Under the pieces are notes generated by a model. It worked only from the letters and a program-made list of their open reading frames with translations, was not told the DNA's origin and searched no databases. DNA of 64,000 nucleotides from Riptortus pedestris (taxonomy: Eukaryota; Arthropoda; Insecta; Hemiptera; Alydidae), in NCBI GenBank assembly GCA_019009955.1, contig CM032230.1, positions 62,001 to 126,000 on the forward strand. Reading direction: 5' to 3'. Numbering within the stretch: the stretch's first letter is position 1; each line of letters starts with the position of its first letter. Below are positions 42,201 to 57,200 of this stretch, one piece after another. The position numbers were made by a program, and so were the translations under genes.

Positions 42201-45200
42201 ATGGTCCTGCAGTACATTCTTGTCGCGCTGCTTTAACCCCAGATGGCCCTGGTGTATACTCAGGTAGTACTGCTTTGACTCCAGATGGCCCTGGTGCACA
42301 CTCAGGTAGTACTGCTTTGACTCCAGATGGCCCTGGTGCACACTCAGGTAGTACTGCTTTGACTCCAGATGGCCCTGGTGCACACTCAGGAAGTACTGCT
42401 TTGACTCCAGATGGCCCTGGTGTACACTCAGGTAGTACTGCTTTGACTCCAGATGGCCCTGGTGTACACTCAGGTAGTACTGCTTCGGCAGTAGATGAAC
42501 CAGTACTACTCTCTACTCGGCATGTATTGGCCCCAGATGAGCCTGCTTTGCTTTTCAGTTTTCTTGTACTCTCACCTGATGGCCCAGCTTGGCAATCTAA
42601 TGGCATTGGCATATTACAAGACTCTCTTATACAAAAAGACCTAACTGATGTCTTTACATTTTCTGAAATGAAACATAAAATTCATTATTATTAAGTCAGA
42701 GACAAAAATTGTTTAAGATAAAAACCATGTAGATTTAATGAGTGAAAAACACAATTCCCTTAAATACTGGAGGATAATTTGCTCCAGCATCTTGAAGATG
42801 TGCGGGAGGAGGCTGATAGGATGGTAATGAGGGGGGAGGTACAGGACTGCTTGTTAGGGATGAGGGAGGCCTTGCAGAAATCTAAAAAACACTGGAGGAT
42901 AATTTGCTCCAGCATCTAGGAGATGTGGGGGAGGAGGCTGATAGGATGGTAATGAGGAGGGGGAGGTACAGGACTGCTTGTTAGGGATGAGGGAGGCCTT
43001 GCAGAAATCTACAAAACACTGGAGGATAATTTGCTCCAGCATCTAGGAGATGTGGGGGAGGAGGCTGATAGGATGGTAATGAGGGGGGGGAGGTACAGGA
43101 CTGCTTGTTAGGGATGAGGGAGGCCTTGCAGAAATCTACAAAACACTGGAGGATAATTTGCGCCAGCCTCTAGGAGATGTGGGGGAGGAGGCTGATAGGA
43201 TGGTAATGAGGAGGGGGAGGTACAGGACTGCTTGTTAGGGATGAGGGAGGCCTTGCAGAAATCTACAAAACACTGGAGGATAATTTGCTCCAGCATCTAG
43301 GAGATGTGGGGGAGGAGGCTGATAGGATGGTAATGAGGAGGGGGAGGTACAGGACTGCTTGTTAGGGATGAGGGAGGCCTTGCAGAAATCTACAAAACAC
43401 TGGAGGATAATTTGCTCCAGCATCTAGGAGATGTGGGGGAGGAGGCTGATAGGATGGTATTGAGGGGGGGAGGTACAGGACTGCTTGTTAGGGATGAGGG
43501 AGGCCTTGCAGAAATCTACAAAACACTGGAGGATAATTTGCTACATCATCGAGTAGATGGGAGGTAGGAGGCTGATAGGATGGTAATGAGGAGGGGGGAG
43601 GTACAGGACTGCTTGTTAGGGATGAGGGAGGCCTTGCAGAAATCTACAAAACACTGGAGGATAATTTGCTCCAGCATCTAGGAGATGTGGGGGAGGAGGC
43701 TGATAGGATGGTAATGAGGGGGGGGAGGTACAGGACTGCTTGTTAGGGATGAGGGAGGCCTTGCAGAAATCTACAAAACACTGGAGGATAATTTGCTCCA
43801 GCATCTAGGAGATGTGGGGGAGGAGGCTGATAGGATGGTAATGAAGGGGGAGGTACAGGACTGCTTGTTAGGGATGAGGGAGGCCTTGCAGAAATCGACA
43901 AAACACTGGAGGATAATTTGCTCCAGCATCGAGGAGATGTGGGGGAGGAGGCTGATAGGATGGTAATGAGGGGGGGAGGTACAGGACTGCTTGTTAGGGA
44001 GGGAGGCCTTGCAGAAATCTACAAAACACTGGAGGATAATTTGCTCCAGCATCTAGGAGATGTGGGGGAGGAAGCTGATAGGATGGTAATGAGTGGGGGG
44101 GAGGTACAGGACTGCTTGGTAGGGATGAGGGAGGCCTTGCAGAAATCTACAAAACACTGGAGGATAATTTGCTACAGCATCTCGGAGATGTGCTGGAGGA
44201 GGCTGATAGGAGGGTCATGAAGGGGGAGGTACAGGACTGCGTGTTCGGGATGAGGGAGGCCTGGCAGAAATCTACAAAATACTCGAGGATAATTTGCTCC
44301 AGCATCTAGGAGATGTGGGGAGGAGGCTGATAGGATGGTAATGAGGGGGGGGGGCCGGTACAGGACTGCTTGTTAGGGATGAGGGAGGCCTTGCAGAAAT
44401 CTACAAAACACTGGAGGATAATTTGCTCCAGCATCTAGGAGATGTGGGGGAGGAGGCTGATAGGATGGTAATGAGGAGGGGGAGGTACAGGACTGCTCGT
44501 TAGGGATGAGGGAGGCCTTGCAGAAATCTACAAAACACTGGAGGATAATTTGCTTCAGCATCTAGGAGATGTGGGTGAGGAGGCTGATAGGATGGTAATG
44601 AGGGGGGGGGAGGTACAGGACTGCTTGTTAGGGATGAGGGAGGCCTTGCAGAAATCTACAAAACACTGGAGGATAATTTGCTCCAGCATCTAGGAGATGT
44701 GAGGGAGGAGGCTGATAGGATGGTAATGAGGGGGGGGGGAGGTACAGGACTGCTTGTTAGGGATGAGGGAGGCCTTGCAGAAATCTACAAAACACTGGAG
44801 GATAATTTGCTCCAGCATCTAGGAGATGTGAGGGAGGAGGCTGATAGGATGGTAATGAAGGGGGAGGTACAGGACTGCTTGTTAGAGTTGAGGAAGGCCT
44901 TGCAGAAATCTACAAAACACTGGAGGATAATTTGCTCCAGCATCTAGGAGATGTGAGGGAGGAGGCTGATAGGATGGGAATGAGTGGGGGGGGAGGTACA
45001 GGACTGCTTGTTAGGGATGAGGGAGGCCTTGCAGAAATCTACAAAACACTGGAGGATAATTTGCTCCAGCATCTAGGAGATGTGAGGGAGGAGGCTGATA
45101 GGATGGTAATGAAGGGGGAGGTACAGGACTGCTTGTTAGGGATGAGGGAGGCCTTGCAGAAATCTACAAAACACTGGAGGATAATTTGCTCCAGCATCTA

Positions 45201-48200
45201 GGAGATGTGAGGGAGGAGGCTGATAGGATGGTAATGAGGGGGGAGCTACAGGCCTGCGTGTTCGGGATGAGGGAGGCCTTGCAGAAATCTACAAAACACT
45301 GGAGGATAATTTGCTCCAGCATCTAGGAGATGTGAGGGAGGAGGCTGATAGGATGGTAATGAGGGGGGGGGGGGAGGTACAGGACTGCTTGTTAGGGATG
45401 AGGGAGGCCTTGCAGAAATCTACAAAACACTGGAGGATAATTTGCTCCAGCATCTAGGAGATGTGGGGGAGGAGGCTGATAGGATGGTAATGAGGGGGGG
45501 GGGGAGGTACAGGACTGCTTGTTAGGGATGAGGGAGGCCTTGCAGAAATCTACAAAACACTGGAGGATAATTTGCTCCAGCATCTAGGAGATGTGAGGGA
45601 GGAGGCTGATACGATGGTAATGAGAGGGGGAGGTACAGGACTGCTTGTTAGGGATGAGGGAGGCCTGGCAGAAATCTACAAAACACTGGAGGATAATTTG
45701 CTCCAGCATCTTGGCTATGTGGGGGAGGAGGCTGATAGGATGGTAATGAGGGGGGGGGGAGGTACAGGACTGCTTGTTAGGGATGAGGGAGGCCTTGCAG
45801 AAATCTACAAAACACTGGAGGATAATTTGCTCCAGCATCTAGGATGGAGGAGGCTGATAGGATGGTAATGAGGGGGGGGGGAGGTACAGGACTGCTTGTT
45901 AGGGATGAGGGAGGCCTTGCAGAAATCTACAAAACACTGGAGGATAATTTGCTCCAGCATCTAGGAGATGTGAGGGAGGAGGCTGATACGATGGTAATGA
46001 GGCGGGGGAGGTACAGGACTGCTTGTTAGGGATGAGGGAGGCCTTGCAGAAATCTACAAAACACTGGAGGATAATTTGCTCCAGCATCTAGGAGATGTGG
46101 GAGAGGAGGCTGATAGGATGGTAATGAGGGGGGGGGAGGTACAGGACTGCTTGTTAGGGATGAGGGACGCCATGCAGAAAACAAAAAAACACAGGAGGAT
46201 AATTTGCTCCAGCATCTAGGAGATGTGGGGGAGGATAGGATGTAATGAGGGGGTAATGAGGGGGGGAGGTACAGGACTGCTTGTTAGGGATGAGGGAGGC
46301 CTTGCAGAAATCTACAAAACTGGAGGCTACTTTGCTCCAGCATCTAGGAGATGTGGGGGAGGAGGCTGATAGGATGGTAATGAGGGGGGGGGGAGGTACA
46401 GGACTGCTTGTTAGGGATGAGGGAGGCCTTGCAGAAATCTACAAAACACTGGAGGATAATTTGCTCCACCATATAGGAGATGTGGGGGAGGCTGATAGGA
46501 TGGTAATGAAGGGGAGGTACACGACTGCTTGTTAGGGATGAGGGAGGCCTTGCAGAACTCTACAAAACACTGGAGGATAATTTGCTACAGCATCTAGGAG
46601 ATGTGGGGAGGAGGCTGATAGGATGGTAATGAAGGGGGAGGTACAGGACTGCTTGTTAGGGATGAGGGAGGCCTTGCAGAAATCTACAAAACACTGGAGG
46701 ATAATTTGCTCCAGCATCTAGGAGATGTGGGGGAGGAGGCTGATAGGATGGTAATGAGGGGGGGGAGGTACAGGACTGCTTGTTAGGGATGAGGGAGGCC
46801 TTGCAGAAATCTACAAAACACTGGAGGATAATTTGCTCCAGCATCTAGGAGATGTGAGGGAGGAGGCTGATAGGATGGTAATGAGGGAGGTGGAGGTACA
46901 GGTCTGCTTGTTAGGGATGAGGGAGGCCTTGCAGAAATCTACAAAACACTGGAGGATAATTTGCTACAGCATCTAGGAGATGTGAGGGAGGAGGCTGATA
47001 GGATGGTAATGAAGGGGGAGGTACAGGACTGCTTGTTAGAGTTGAGGAAGGCCTTGCAGAAATCTACAAAACACTGGAGGATAATTTGCTCCAGCATCTA
47101 GGAGATGTGGGGGAGGAGGCTGATAGGATGGTAATGAAGGGGGAGGTACAGGACTGCTTGTTAGGGATGAGGGAGGCCTTGCAGAAATCTACAAAACACT
47201 GGAGGATAATTTGCTCCAGCATCTAGGAGATGTGAGGGAGGAGGCTGATAGGATGGTAATGAGGGGGGGGAGGTACAGGACTGCTTGTTAGGGATGAGGG
47301 AGGCCTTGCAGAAATCTACAAAACACTGGAGGATAATTTGCTCCAGCATCTAGGAGATGTGGGGGAGGAGGCTGATAGGATGGTAATGAAGGGGGAGGTA
47401 CAGGACTGCTTGTTAGGGATGAGGGAGGCCTTGCAGAAATCTACAAAACACTGGAGGATAATTTGCTCCAGCATCTAGGAGATGTGGGGGAGGAGGCTGA
47501 TAGGATTGTAATGAGGGGGGGGGGTACAGGACTGCTTGTTAGGGATGAGGGAGGCCTTGCAGAAATCTACAAAACACTGGAGGATAATTTGCTCCAGCAT
47601 CTAGGAGATGTGAGGGAGGAGGCTGATAGGATGGTAATGAAGGGGGAGGTACAGGACTGCTTGTTAGGGATGAGGGAGGCCTTGCAGAAATCTACAAAAC
47701 ACTGGAGGATAATTTGCTCCAGCATCTAGGAGATGTGGGGGAGGAGGCTGATAGGATGGTAATGAGGGGGGGGGAGGTACAGGACTGCTTGTTAGGGATG
47801 AGGGAGGCCTTGCAGAAATCTACAAAACACTGGAGGATAATTTGCTCCAGCATCTAGGAGATGTGGGGGAGGAGGCTGATAGGATGGTAATGAAGGGGGA
47901 GGTACAGGACTGCTTGTTAGGGATGAGGGAGGCCTTGCAGAAATCTACAAAACACTGGAGGATAATTTGCTCCAGCATCTAGGAGATGGGGAGGCGGCTG
48001 ATAGGATGGTCCGGCCGGGGGAGGTACAGGACTGCTTGTTAGGGATGAGGGAGGCCTTGCAGAAATCTACAACACACTGGAGGATAATTTGCTCCAGCAT
48101 CTAGGAGATGTGGGGGAGGAGGCTGATAGGATGGTAATGAGGAGGGGGAGGTACAGGACTGCTTGTTAGGGATGAGGGAGGCCTTGCAGAAATCTACAAA

Positions 48201-51200
48201 ACACTGGAGGATAATTTGCTCCAGCATCTAGGAGATGTGAGGGAGGAGGCTGATAGGATGGTAATGAAGGGGGAGGTACAGGACTGCTTGTTAGGGATGA
48301 GGGAGGCCTTGCAGAAATCTACAAAACACTGGAGGATAATTTGCTCCAGCATCTAGGAGATGTGGGGGAGGAGGCTGATAGGATGGTAATGAGGGGGGGG
48401 GGAGGTACAGGACTGCTTGTTAGGGATGAGGGAGGCCTTGCAGAAATCTACAAAACACTGGAGGATAATTTGCTCCAGCATCTAGGAGATGTGGGGGAGG
48501 AGGCTGATAGGATGGTAATGAGGGGGGGGGAGGTACAGGACTGCTTGTTAGGGATGAGGGAGGCCTTGCAGAAATCTACAAAACACTGGAGGATAATTTG
48601 CTCCAGCATCTAGGAGATGTGAGGGAGGAGGCTGATAGGATGGTAATGAAGGGGGAGGTACAGGACTGCTTGTTAGGGATGAGGGAGGCCTTGCAGAAAT
48701 CTACAAAACACTGGAGGATAATTTGCTCCAGCATCTAGGAGATGTGAGGGAGGAGGCTGATAGGATGGTAATGAAGGGGGAGGTACAGGACTGCTTGTTA
48801 GGGATGAGGGAGGCCTTGCAGAAATCTACAAAACACTGGAGGATAATTTGCTCCAGCATCTAGGAGATGTGAGGGAGGAGGCTGATAGGATGGTCAGGAC
48901 GGGGGAGGTACAGGACTGCTTGTTAGGGATGAGGGAGGCCTTGCAGAAATCTACAAAACACTGGAGGATAATTTGCTCCAGCATCTAGGAGATGTGGGGG
49001 AGGAGGCTGATAGGATGGTAATGAGGGGGGGGGAGGTACAGGACTGCTTGTTAGGGATGAGGGAGGCCTTGCAGAAATCTACAAAACACTGGAGGATAAT
49101 TTGCTCCAGCATCTAGGAGATGTGAGGGAGGAGGCTGATAGGATGGTAATGAAGGGGGAGGTACAGGACTGCTTGTTAGGGATGAGGGAGGCCTTGCAGA
49201 AATCTACAAAACACTGGAGGATAATTTGCTCCAGCATCTAGGAGATGTGGGGGAGGAGGCTGATAGGATGGTAATGAGGGGGGGGGGGAGGTACAGGACT
49301 GCTTGTTAGGGATGAGGGAGGCCTTGCAGAAATCTACAAAACACTGGAGGATAATTTGCTCCAGCATCTAGGAGATGTGGGGGAGGAGGCTGATAGGATG
49401 GTAATGAAGGGGGAGGTACAGGACTGCTTGTTAGGGATGAGGGAGGCCTTGCAGAAATCGACAAAACACTGGAGGATAATTTGCTCCAGCATCTAGGAGA
49501 TGTGGGGGAGGAGGCTGATAGGATGGTAATGAAGGGGGAGGTACAGGACTGCTCGTTACTGCAGTCCTAAACGCACTAACCAGCGTTTAGGAAGGGGGAG
49601 AGTGAAGAGTGTTTAGACTGGTACCAGGTTTTTATAATAATGTTCCTTTGCTTAATATGGACTGGAACGTGTGGAGGGGGAGTCTTGGGAGGATCCTGAC
49701 AAATGTGGTATGGCCTGATCTGCTGGTTCAATGATGACCTTCGTGAACTCTTCCAGTATTGATGGCAGGGTTTAGGGGTCACTGATGTTAGTGAATACTG
49801 GTGTGTTGTACATTTTCTACTCAGCCTTATGGAACGATTAGGCAGTCGATGTTTGTTTAGGAAGGTGACCTCACAGTACATAGAGTACTGGTTGGTGATC
49901 ACTCGTGACAAAGTCTAGTGATATACACTTTGTCACTACGTGTAGGGTGCCGGTGAGCATGATGTGTAGGTCCACAGGGGACATTCATGCCGATATCTCA
50001 ATAAGCGTGAGCATTTGGATGCAACACGGTCAAGTTTGACTTCATTATTACCATGTCTGGCGTGTTGGCTTAACCAGGAGGTGTGTCTGGTATTCAGATC
50101 TCCGACTATGATGTGATTTCTGTCGGCCTGTGCTTCGCCTTTTTGCCTCTAAACCGTCTAATTCATCCTTAACTTACCTACTTAAACTTATATGAGTTGT
50201 AGGGTTGATGCTATTTTTATGCGATACATCCAGTCCTAAATCCTTCCTTCAACCAAGTTCTCTTCTTCAGATCACTAAACAAGATTAGGTGGCAGGGCTT
50301 CAGTCCCAACAGATAACTCAAATAAAAATTCTCATATCATCACTACATGACTTACTTGTACTTAAATTAAATAAATAGAATATTTTGTTTCACTTTATTT
50401 AAAAAGTTTTCACTTGAAAGTGATATACGGCATATCTGTTCCAATACATACAATCAAAATATGTCACTAAGCTTAAGTTAGAGATGTTTTTATGACATAC
50501 AAAGAAAGTTCTATACAAATTTGTAACTCTAATAGGTACAGAAACTTACAGAAATTTACAACATTTTGTTTTCACTCTCCTCTAAGCCCTCCCCTTCTCC
50601 TTAGACGATTTCAATCAAAAGGAGAGGTGGACAACTAGATGTTACAAAAGTGCTAAATATGAGATTTCAATATTGTGAGGCTAGTCATTTTAATGGTATG
50701 CAGGGTCCCTATTCAGATGTTTTGTAAACTAGCCGAAAGGGATTCAGGGAGGATGAGAACGGAAAATTCCTTTAATAACAAAACCAAGTTTCTCCTGATT
50801 ACTGGACTTCCTTTACTTCATACATGGAAGTAAAAACAAATTCCACATGTAATGAAAAATAATAATGTCATATGCAAAATACTTCAAATTTTAAATGAAA
50901 GTGAATATTCACTACCACAACCTGTTGGGTTTCCATGATCGGAGAGAATTATAACATCATCATCAGAATCCTCAAAACTCAATTCGGTTTCAGCCATGCT
51001 TGTACAATGCTCCTCATTTGTTTTATCGCCCTTTTCAACATTAACTTCATCTAGAACAAAAAGGTTAAATTAAACGGAGCAGTAATAGGAAACCAGCAAT
51101 TGATTGTGAATGACATTGTATTGACCGAAGTGCTATTGATGATCTGCATTTTATGGCAAAATATCAACAAAATAAAAACACCTTGATTGCTTTATTGGCA

Positions 51201-54200
51201 GTCTTGATGTTTCAAGACAAAGGCTGCTTCTTCAGCTGTACAACTTATAACTGAGCACTAAACTACAAAGAAGTACATCACAGAGATAGAACCTCAAGGG
51301 GACAAGTCAAAAATCATTAGCTGTCCTTAATAAGCAACTTTAACTTATTAAACCCACACACCAGATCAAGGTAAAATAATCACTGGAAACGATTCACATA
51401 GAGTATTGGGTTTGCAAAGTTTGATTAATAAGAGAAGATCTCTTGAATTGTGTTTGAAAATGTCTCTATACGTTGAGTTTTGGAATACTGGCCTTCCTAG
51501 CTAGAAGATTTAGGTTTGAGTAATAAAAGTTGCAGTACAATAATAATTTTTGCCTAATTAAAAACATATTAAAGAAATAGTTATGACAATCATTAAAGTT
51601 CTTACCACTCTCGCTACCCGAATCTATTAAGCTGACTGGCTCAATCTGTTTAACATTTTTAGATTTGCAATGGTGCACTTCCTTATAATCTAATCCATCG
51701 CTGGAATCATCACTCCTAAATCCTCTGTCTAGATCATCTGCAATTGTAGAAATAATATAATTAGTTAATAAAGAGCCGTTCTAAAAAATAATAAAGCTTA
51801 TTTTATTTATAAATGACAAATCGAATAAAAAACAAGAATTACTAAGGTAAAATGTTATTTGATACTGTTTCTTTAAATTCTTATAAAAGTAAAAAAAATA
51901 TAATACAGGACCCGCAGAAATTTATAGAATTGCTAGGCAAAGTACCTACATACACAGAGATGACCAGCTAACTATACTTAACCCAGTGAGAGAATCACTA
52001 GTTTAACCCTTCAACAGGGATACAAGTTGAAGTATCACAGTAACCAAGCCATATCAGGAAAAATTCAGATCATATCCACTGTAGAGATACCAGCCAAAGT
52101 GTTATGTTATACATATTATAAGAAGAAGATAGAAGGGTGATATGTAGAGTTCATGCTTTCATAAAAAGACCAAACAAGGCACGATACTTCCTTAATGATA
52201 CCAGTGGAAGTGGAGGATTCATTCCTACCCTGGACAACCCAAGAGAGTAGTATCTGGGTGTTCTACTCTTCCAAGTGGTACCAGGTGAAGTGGAGGATTC
52301 ATTCCTACCCTGGACAACCCAAGAGAGTATCTGGGTGTTCTACTCTTCCAAGTGGTACCAGGGGAAGTGGAGGATTCATTCCTTTCCTGGACAACCCAAG
52401 AGAGTATCTGGGTTTTATACTCTTCCAAGTGATACCAGGGGAAGTGGAGGATTCATTCCTACTCTGGACAACCCAAGAGAGTATCTGGGTTTTATACTCT
52501 TCCAAGTGATACCAGGGGAAGTGGAGGATTCATTCCTACCCTGGACAACCCAAGAGAGTATCTGGGTTTTATACTCTTCCAAGTGATACCAGGGGAAGTG
52601 GAGGATTCATTCCTACTCTGGACAACCCAAGAGAGTATCTGGGTTTTATACTCTTCCAAGTGATACCAGGGGAAGTGGAGGATTCATTCCTACCCTGGAC
52701 AACCCAAGAGAGTATCTGGGTGTTCTACTCTTCCAAGTGATACCAGGGGAAGTGGAGGATTCATTCCTTCCCCGGACAAACCAAGAGAGTATTAGTGTTC
52801 TACCTTTCCTAGTGATACCGGGGGAAGTGGAGGATTCAATCCTTCCCCGGACAAACCATTAGATAGTAATTTATAATGAGACTAGCTCAGATACCCGGCT
52901 TCGCCTGGGAATTCATTTGAGGCTGAATGGTGATGGTATTTTTTTGGCAAGGCTTTACTTTTCATAATATTTTGTCATTTCCCCGTCCCAGTGTTTAGGG
53001 TTCATACCCGTCGTTTTTTTTTTTGTAAGACTTCATTGTCCTCCAAATTATCATATTTCCCGTCTCCTGTGTATTATGCATAGATTTCAGCTATTAAGGA
53101 CAAAATATTAACATAGATTTGAATTAATTTTTCCGGGTGAGGTACCTGGTAGTTCATATTGGACAGAATTGTTGAGCATATCAATGTTTCTACGCAAATT
53201 ACTTTAGTTTTACTGAATATCTCGTTTATAATTCGGTATACGAAAAAAGTGTATATAACAAAAGTTACTTTAAATAACAAAATAAACATCTTTTGTTATG
53301 TGCATATTTGCAGAAAAACCAATAGAAAACGAAATACCGCTATTTTTAAATTCAGGCCTTCCTTACAACCCCCACTACTGCCCGTCCCTAGAAATGTTGG
53401 TATGGCTTGTTATAATAAAAGCGTTAGTGCTAATATATATACCGAGTTTTATTTATTTCGGTTTGGTCATTTGTCCCAAATAAAATTGTTCATTTCCGCT
53501 GTAGGTTTTAGCGTATATCTCGTTTATAAATCGGTATATGAAAAAAGTGTATATAACAAAAGTTGCTCTAAATAACAAAATAAACAACTTTTGTTATGTT
53601 CATATTTGACGAAAAACCAATAGGAAACGAAATATCGCTATTCTTAATTTCAGGCCTCCCTTATAACCCCCACTCCTGTTCGTCTCAGAGAATTTTAATA
53701 TAGCCTAAAGTCTAAGTTGGGTTAGTACTAATATATATACCAAGTTTCATAAAATTCGGTTCAGCCGTTTATACGTGAAAAGGTAACAAACAAACAAACA
53801 AACAAATAAACAAACAAACAGACACCAAAGAAACAAAATGCAGTTATGGTGTCTATGACATGTGAAACGAAAAGTTATCGTGAAATTTCGCAAAAAAAAT
53901 CAATGTACAGACAGAGGTTACAATTTTATATATATATAGATTAACATTTAAACCCATCTCTTCTTTTATTTACTCATATAGACTTTTGAAAAATAAAATT
54001 TTGTCTAAGGCTTTACTTCCTACCAGCAGTGATCTCTCCTTCCTTCGACACAACAAAAATAGAAATATGAAATGCCACTCAAACCACTCTAATATAATCA
54101 TTTTCTAGTGGACATCTCGATTACAGTTATCAATTTTTTTAATGTTATTAAAATAAAATAGATTATATATGAAAAATAAATCATCATGGATTTTTAAAGT

Positions 54201-57200
54201 AACATAACATATCATTGCTGGTTTCCTTTCAAATAATTTATTTTATATAGTGAGATGATAATGAGTAAACTAACATAGGGAATAATGAATGAATGCTGAC
54301 TCACCACTCTCGCCACTTGAATCTATCAGGCACATTTCAGGCCATTGCTTAACCTTACCATCTTTATTCTTTTTTTTATAATTAGACTTTCTTTCCCCCG
54401 AATTGCATGTTTCTCCTTTTCCATCTGCAACAATAATAACAACTTTATGATATATAATAAAAAATAATCTGGACAACTAAAATAGGCTGCGTTGAACATC
54501 TGAAAAATCCGGCAAACTATGACCTGGGGCTTCAGCAAGAGTAGACTTAAGTTTATGTACGTTAAAATCTTTATTCATATAAACCTATACACTCACTACT
54601 TACTCTTCTAATATACTGTGTGAGGTTAGGAGTGTGAGTGTGTTGAACTATTGATACACAGCAATAACATGGATCATAAACCAGAATATCAAAGCACAGC
54701 AATCCCTAGATTCCCAGGCCCCCTAATAGCCCAAACTATTGATATACAGGAATAACATGGTTCATAAACCAGAATACCGAAGCACAGCAGTCCCTAGATT
54801 CCCAGACCCCCTAATAGCCCAAACTATTGATATACAGGAATAACATGGTTCATAAACCAGAATACCGAAGCACAGCAGTCCCTAGATTCCCAGACCCCCT
54901 AATAGCCCAAACTATTGATATACAGGAATAACATGGTTCATAAACCAGAATACCGAAGCACAGCAGTCCCTAGATTCCCAGACCCCCTAATAGCCCAAAC
55001 TATTGATATACAGGAATAACATGGTTCATAAACCAGAATACCGAAGCACAGCAGTCCCTAGATACCCAGACCCTCTAATAGCCCAAACTATTGATACACA
55101 GCAATAACATGGTTCATAAACCAGAATACCGAAGCACAGCAGTCCCTAGATACCCAGACCACCTAATAGCCCAAACTATTGATATACAGGAATAACATGG
55201 TTCATAAACCAGAATACCGAAGCACAGCAGTCCCTAGATACCCAGACCCCCTAATAGCCCAAACTATTGATACACAGCAATAACATGGTTCATAAACCAG
55301 AATACCGAAGCACAGCAATCCCTAGATTCCCAGACCCCCTAATAGCCCAAACTATTGATACACAGCAATAACATGGTTCATAAACCAGAATACCGAAGCA
55401 CAGCAATCCCTAGATTCCCAGACCCCCTAATAGCCCAAACTATTGATACACAGCAATAACATGGATCATAAACCAGAATACCGAAGCACAGCAGTTCCTA
55501 GATTCCCAGACCCCCTAATAGCCCAAACTATTGATACACAGCAATAACATGGTTCATAAACCAGAATACCGAAGCACAGCAATCCCTAGATTCCCAGACC
55601 CCCTAATAGCCCAAACTATTGATACACAGCAATAACATGGATCATAAACCAGAATACCGAAGCACAGCAGTTCCTAGATTCCCAGACCCCCTAATAGCCC
55701 AAACTATTGATACACAGCAATAACATGGTTCATAAACCAGAATACCGAAGCACAGCAATCCCTAGATTCCCAGACCCCCTAATAGCCCAAACTATTGATA
55801 CACAGCAATAACATGGTTCATAAACCAGAATATCAAAGCACAGCAATCCCTAGATTCCCAGACTTCCTAATTGGCCAAAGTATTGATTCATAGCAATTAC
55901 TTAGGTCCTTAAGCCAGAAGTCGAAGCACAGAAATCCCTAGATTCCTGGACACCCCAAAATTTTGATTCACACTATACTGGTGTGAGGTCAGTTTTATAA
56001 ACCAAAATATCTAGGCCCAGTAATTCTTAGTTGTCCCAACTTTTTATGACCTCCGATCACAATGTTGGTAATAAATCATTCAAGATCCACGAACAATTAA
56101 ATAGCTAAAATGATTCACAGTAATTCCACTATTACAGATTATATAATTTATGCATAGCCATTTTCCGAGTCAATTGAATATTCACAGCAGAGCTAAAGTT
56201 AAAATAACAATCACTTATACTGTATCAAAAATTGATAAAGTCTTTTGCAAAATATACGTATTTTTAATAGTGATGTTCAGTTAATATATTCTATTATAAA
56301 ATGAGAATATTTACCTGATGATCTGCTTTCATTTTGAGAATTCCTATCACCTACTGGCAATGAACAATTTCTTATTACAGCTCTTGAAAACTCGAAATAA
56401 GGCTTTAATTTTAGCCTACGTAAAAGAGGAATTTGAGCAGCTGGAATACGGCATTTCAAAATAGTGCTGATTTCCTTACCCGAATCCATTGTCTGCTTTC
56501 TATACAATACATTCCATGATCTAGTTTTCAAGCCAGAATTTTGCCGCTCTAACATTCCCAAAATGGCTTTCTGGTTCATAGATACAGGGGGTAAAACAAT
56601 TTCTGCTAAAAAGTCAGTTGGAAGTTGCCTGACAGGAGTTGAGCAGAATTGTATCCCATGGTAATCAGGAATGTGTCTTATAAGTAACCAATCTAGAGTA
56701 TCTTGGTCAGCACATATAATAATTAAATAACCATTCTTGGAACGTGATACTTGCTCAAACCTCAAGACTTTGCCTTTCTTTTTGATTTCAAGCCTGATTT
56801 GGTTCATCATATATTCCTCGACATAACCTAAAACATCGTCGGTAAGAGAGCCGAAGGAATCTGATGACATTACGGCAGCCTGAAAAGGAGAAGTACCTTT
56901 GGAGAGAATCTCCTGGATACCACTTAACACAGAGAGTCTAGATAGGTCATCTTTCGATTCGATATTTGTCACTCTTTTCTCTCTCACATGGGCATTTTCT
57001 TTGTCTGCAATATTAGCTGAAGGACGAATAGAGTTTGAGGTTTCGGCCGACTTACTCAACAAATACATACTTGAAATCTCTTGCTGAAGCGCTCTAAGTG
57101 ATCCCGGTGTTTCCCCTACATTTTCGATTTCAAACTGAGAAATTCTGAATCGTTTTCTCTGAGAGTTATGCCTCTGAAAGCGGCGGCCCCTCTTTGGTGC

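Noticed and set aside
42089..42694. 201-codon plus-strand frame opposite exon 5
   Set aside because: The minus strand has acceptor, donor, matching phase and a SIM; the plus frame has no splice or start support and exists because the 42-bp repeat is open on both strands.
42762..49557. Dozens of 60-110-codon frames with MLEQIILQCFVDF or LQHLGDV motifs, and the idea of a CRISPR-like array
   Set aside because: A 127-bp direct repeat without unique spacers in a eukaryotic intron; the frames shift from unit to unit.
52195..52586. Two overlapping 103-104-codon frames with repeated EVEDSFLPWTTQES
   Set aside because: An 80-bp minisatellite, not divisible by 3; no splice sites in the array phase.
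56464..57087. Plus-strand frames opposite exon 1
   Set aside because: Shadows of the 471-codon minus-strand coding exon, which has the domain and splice evidence.
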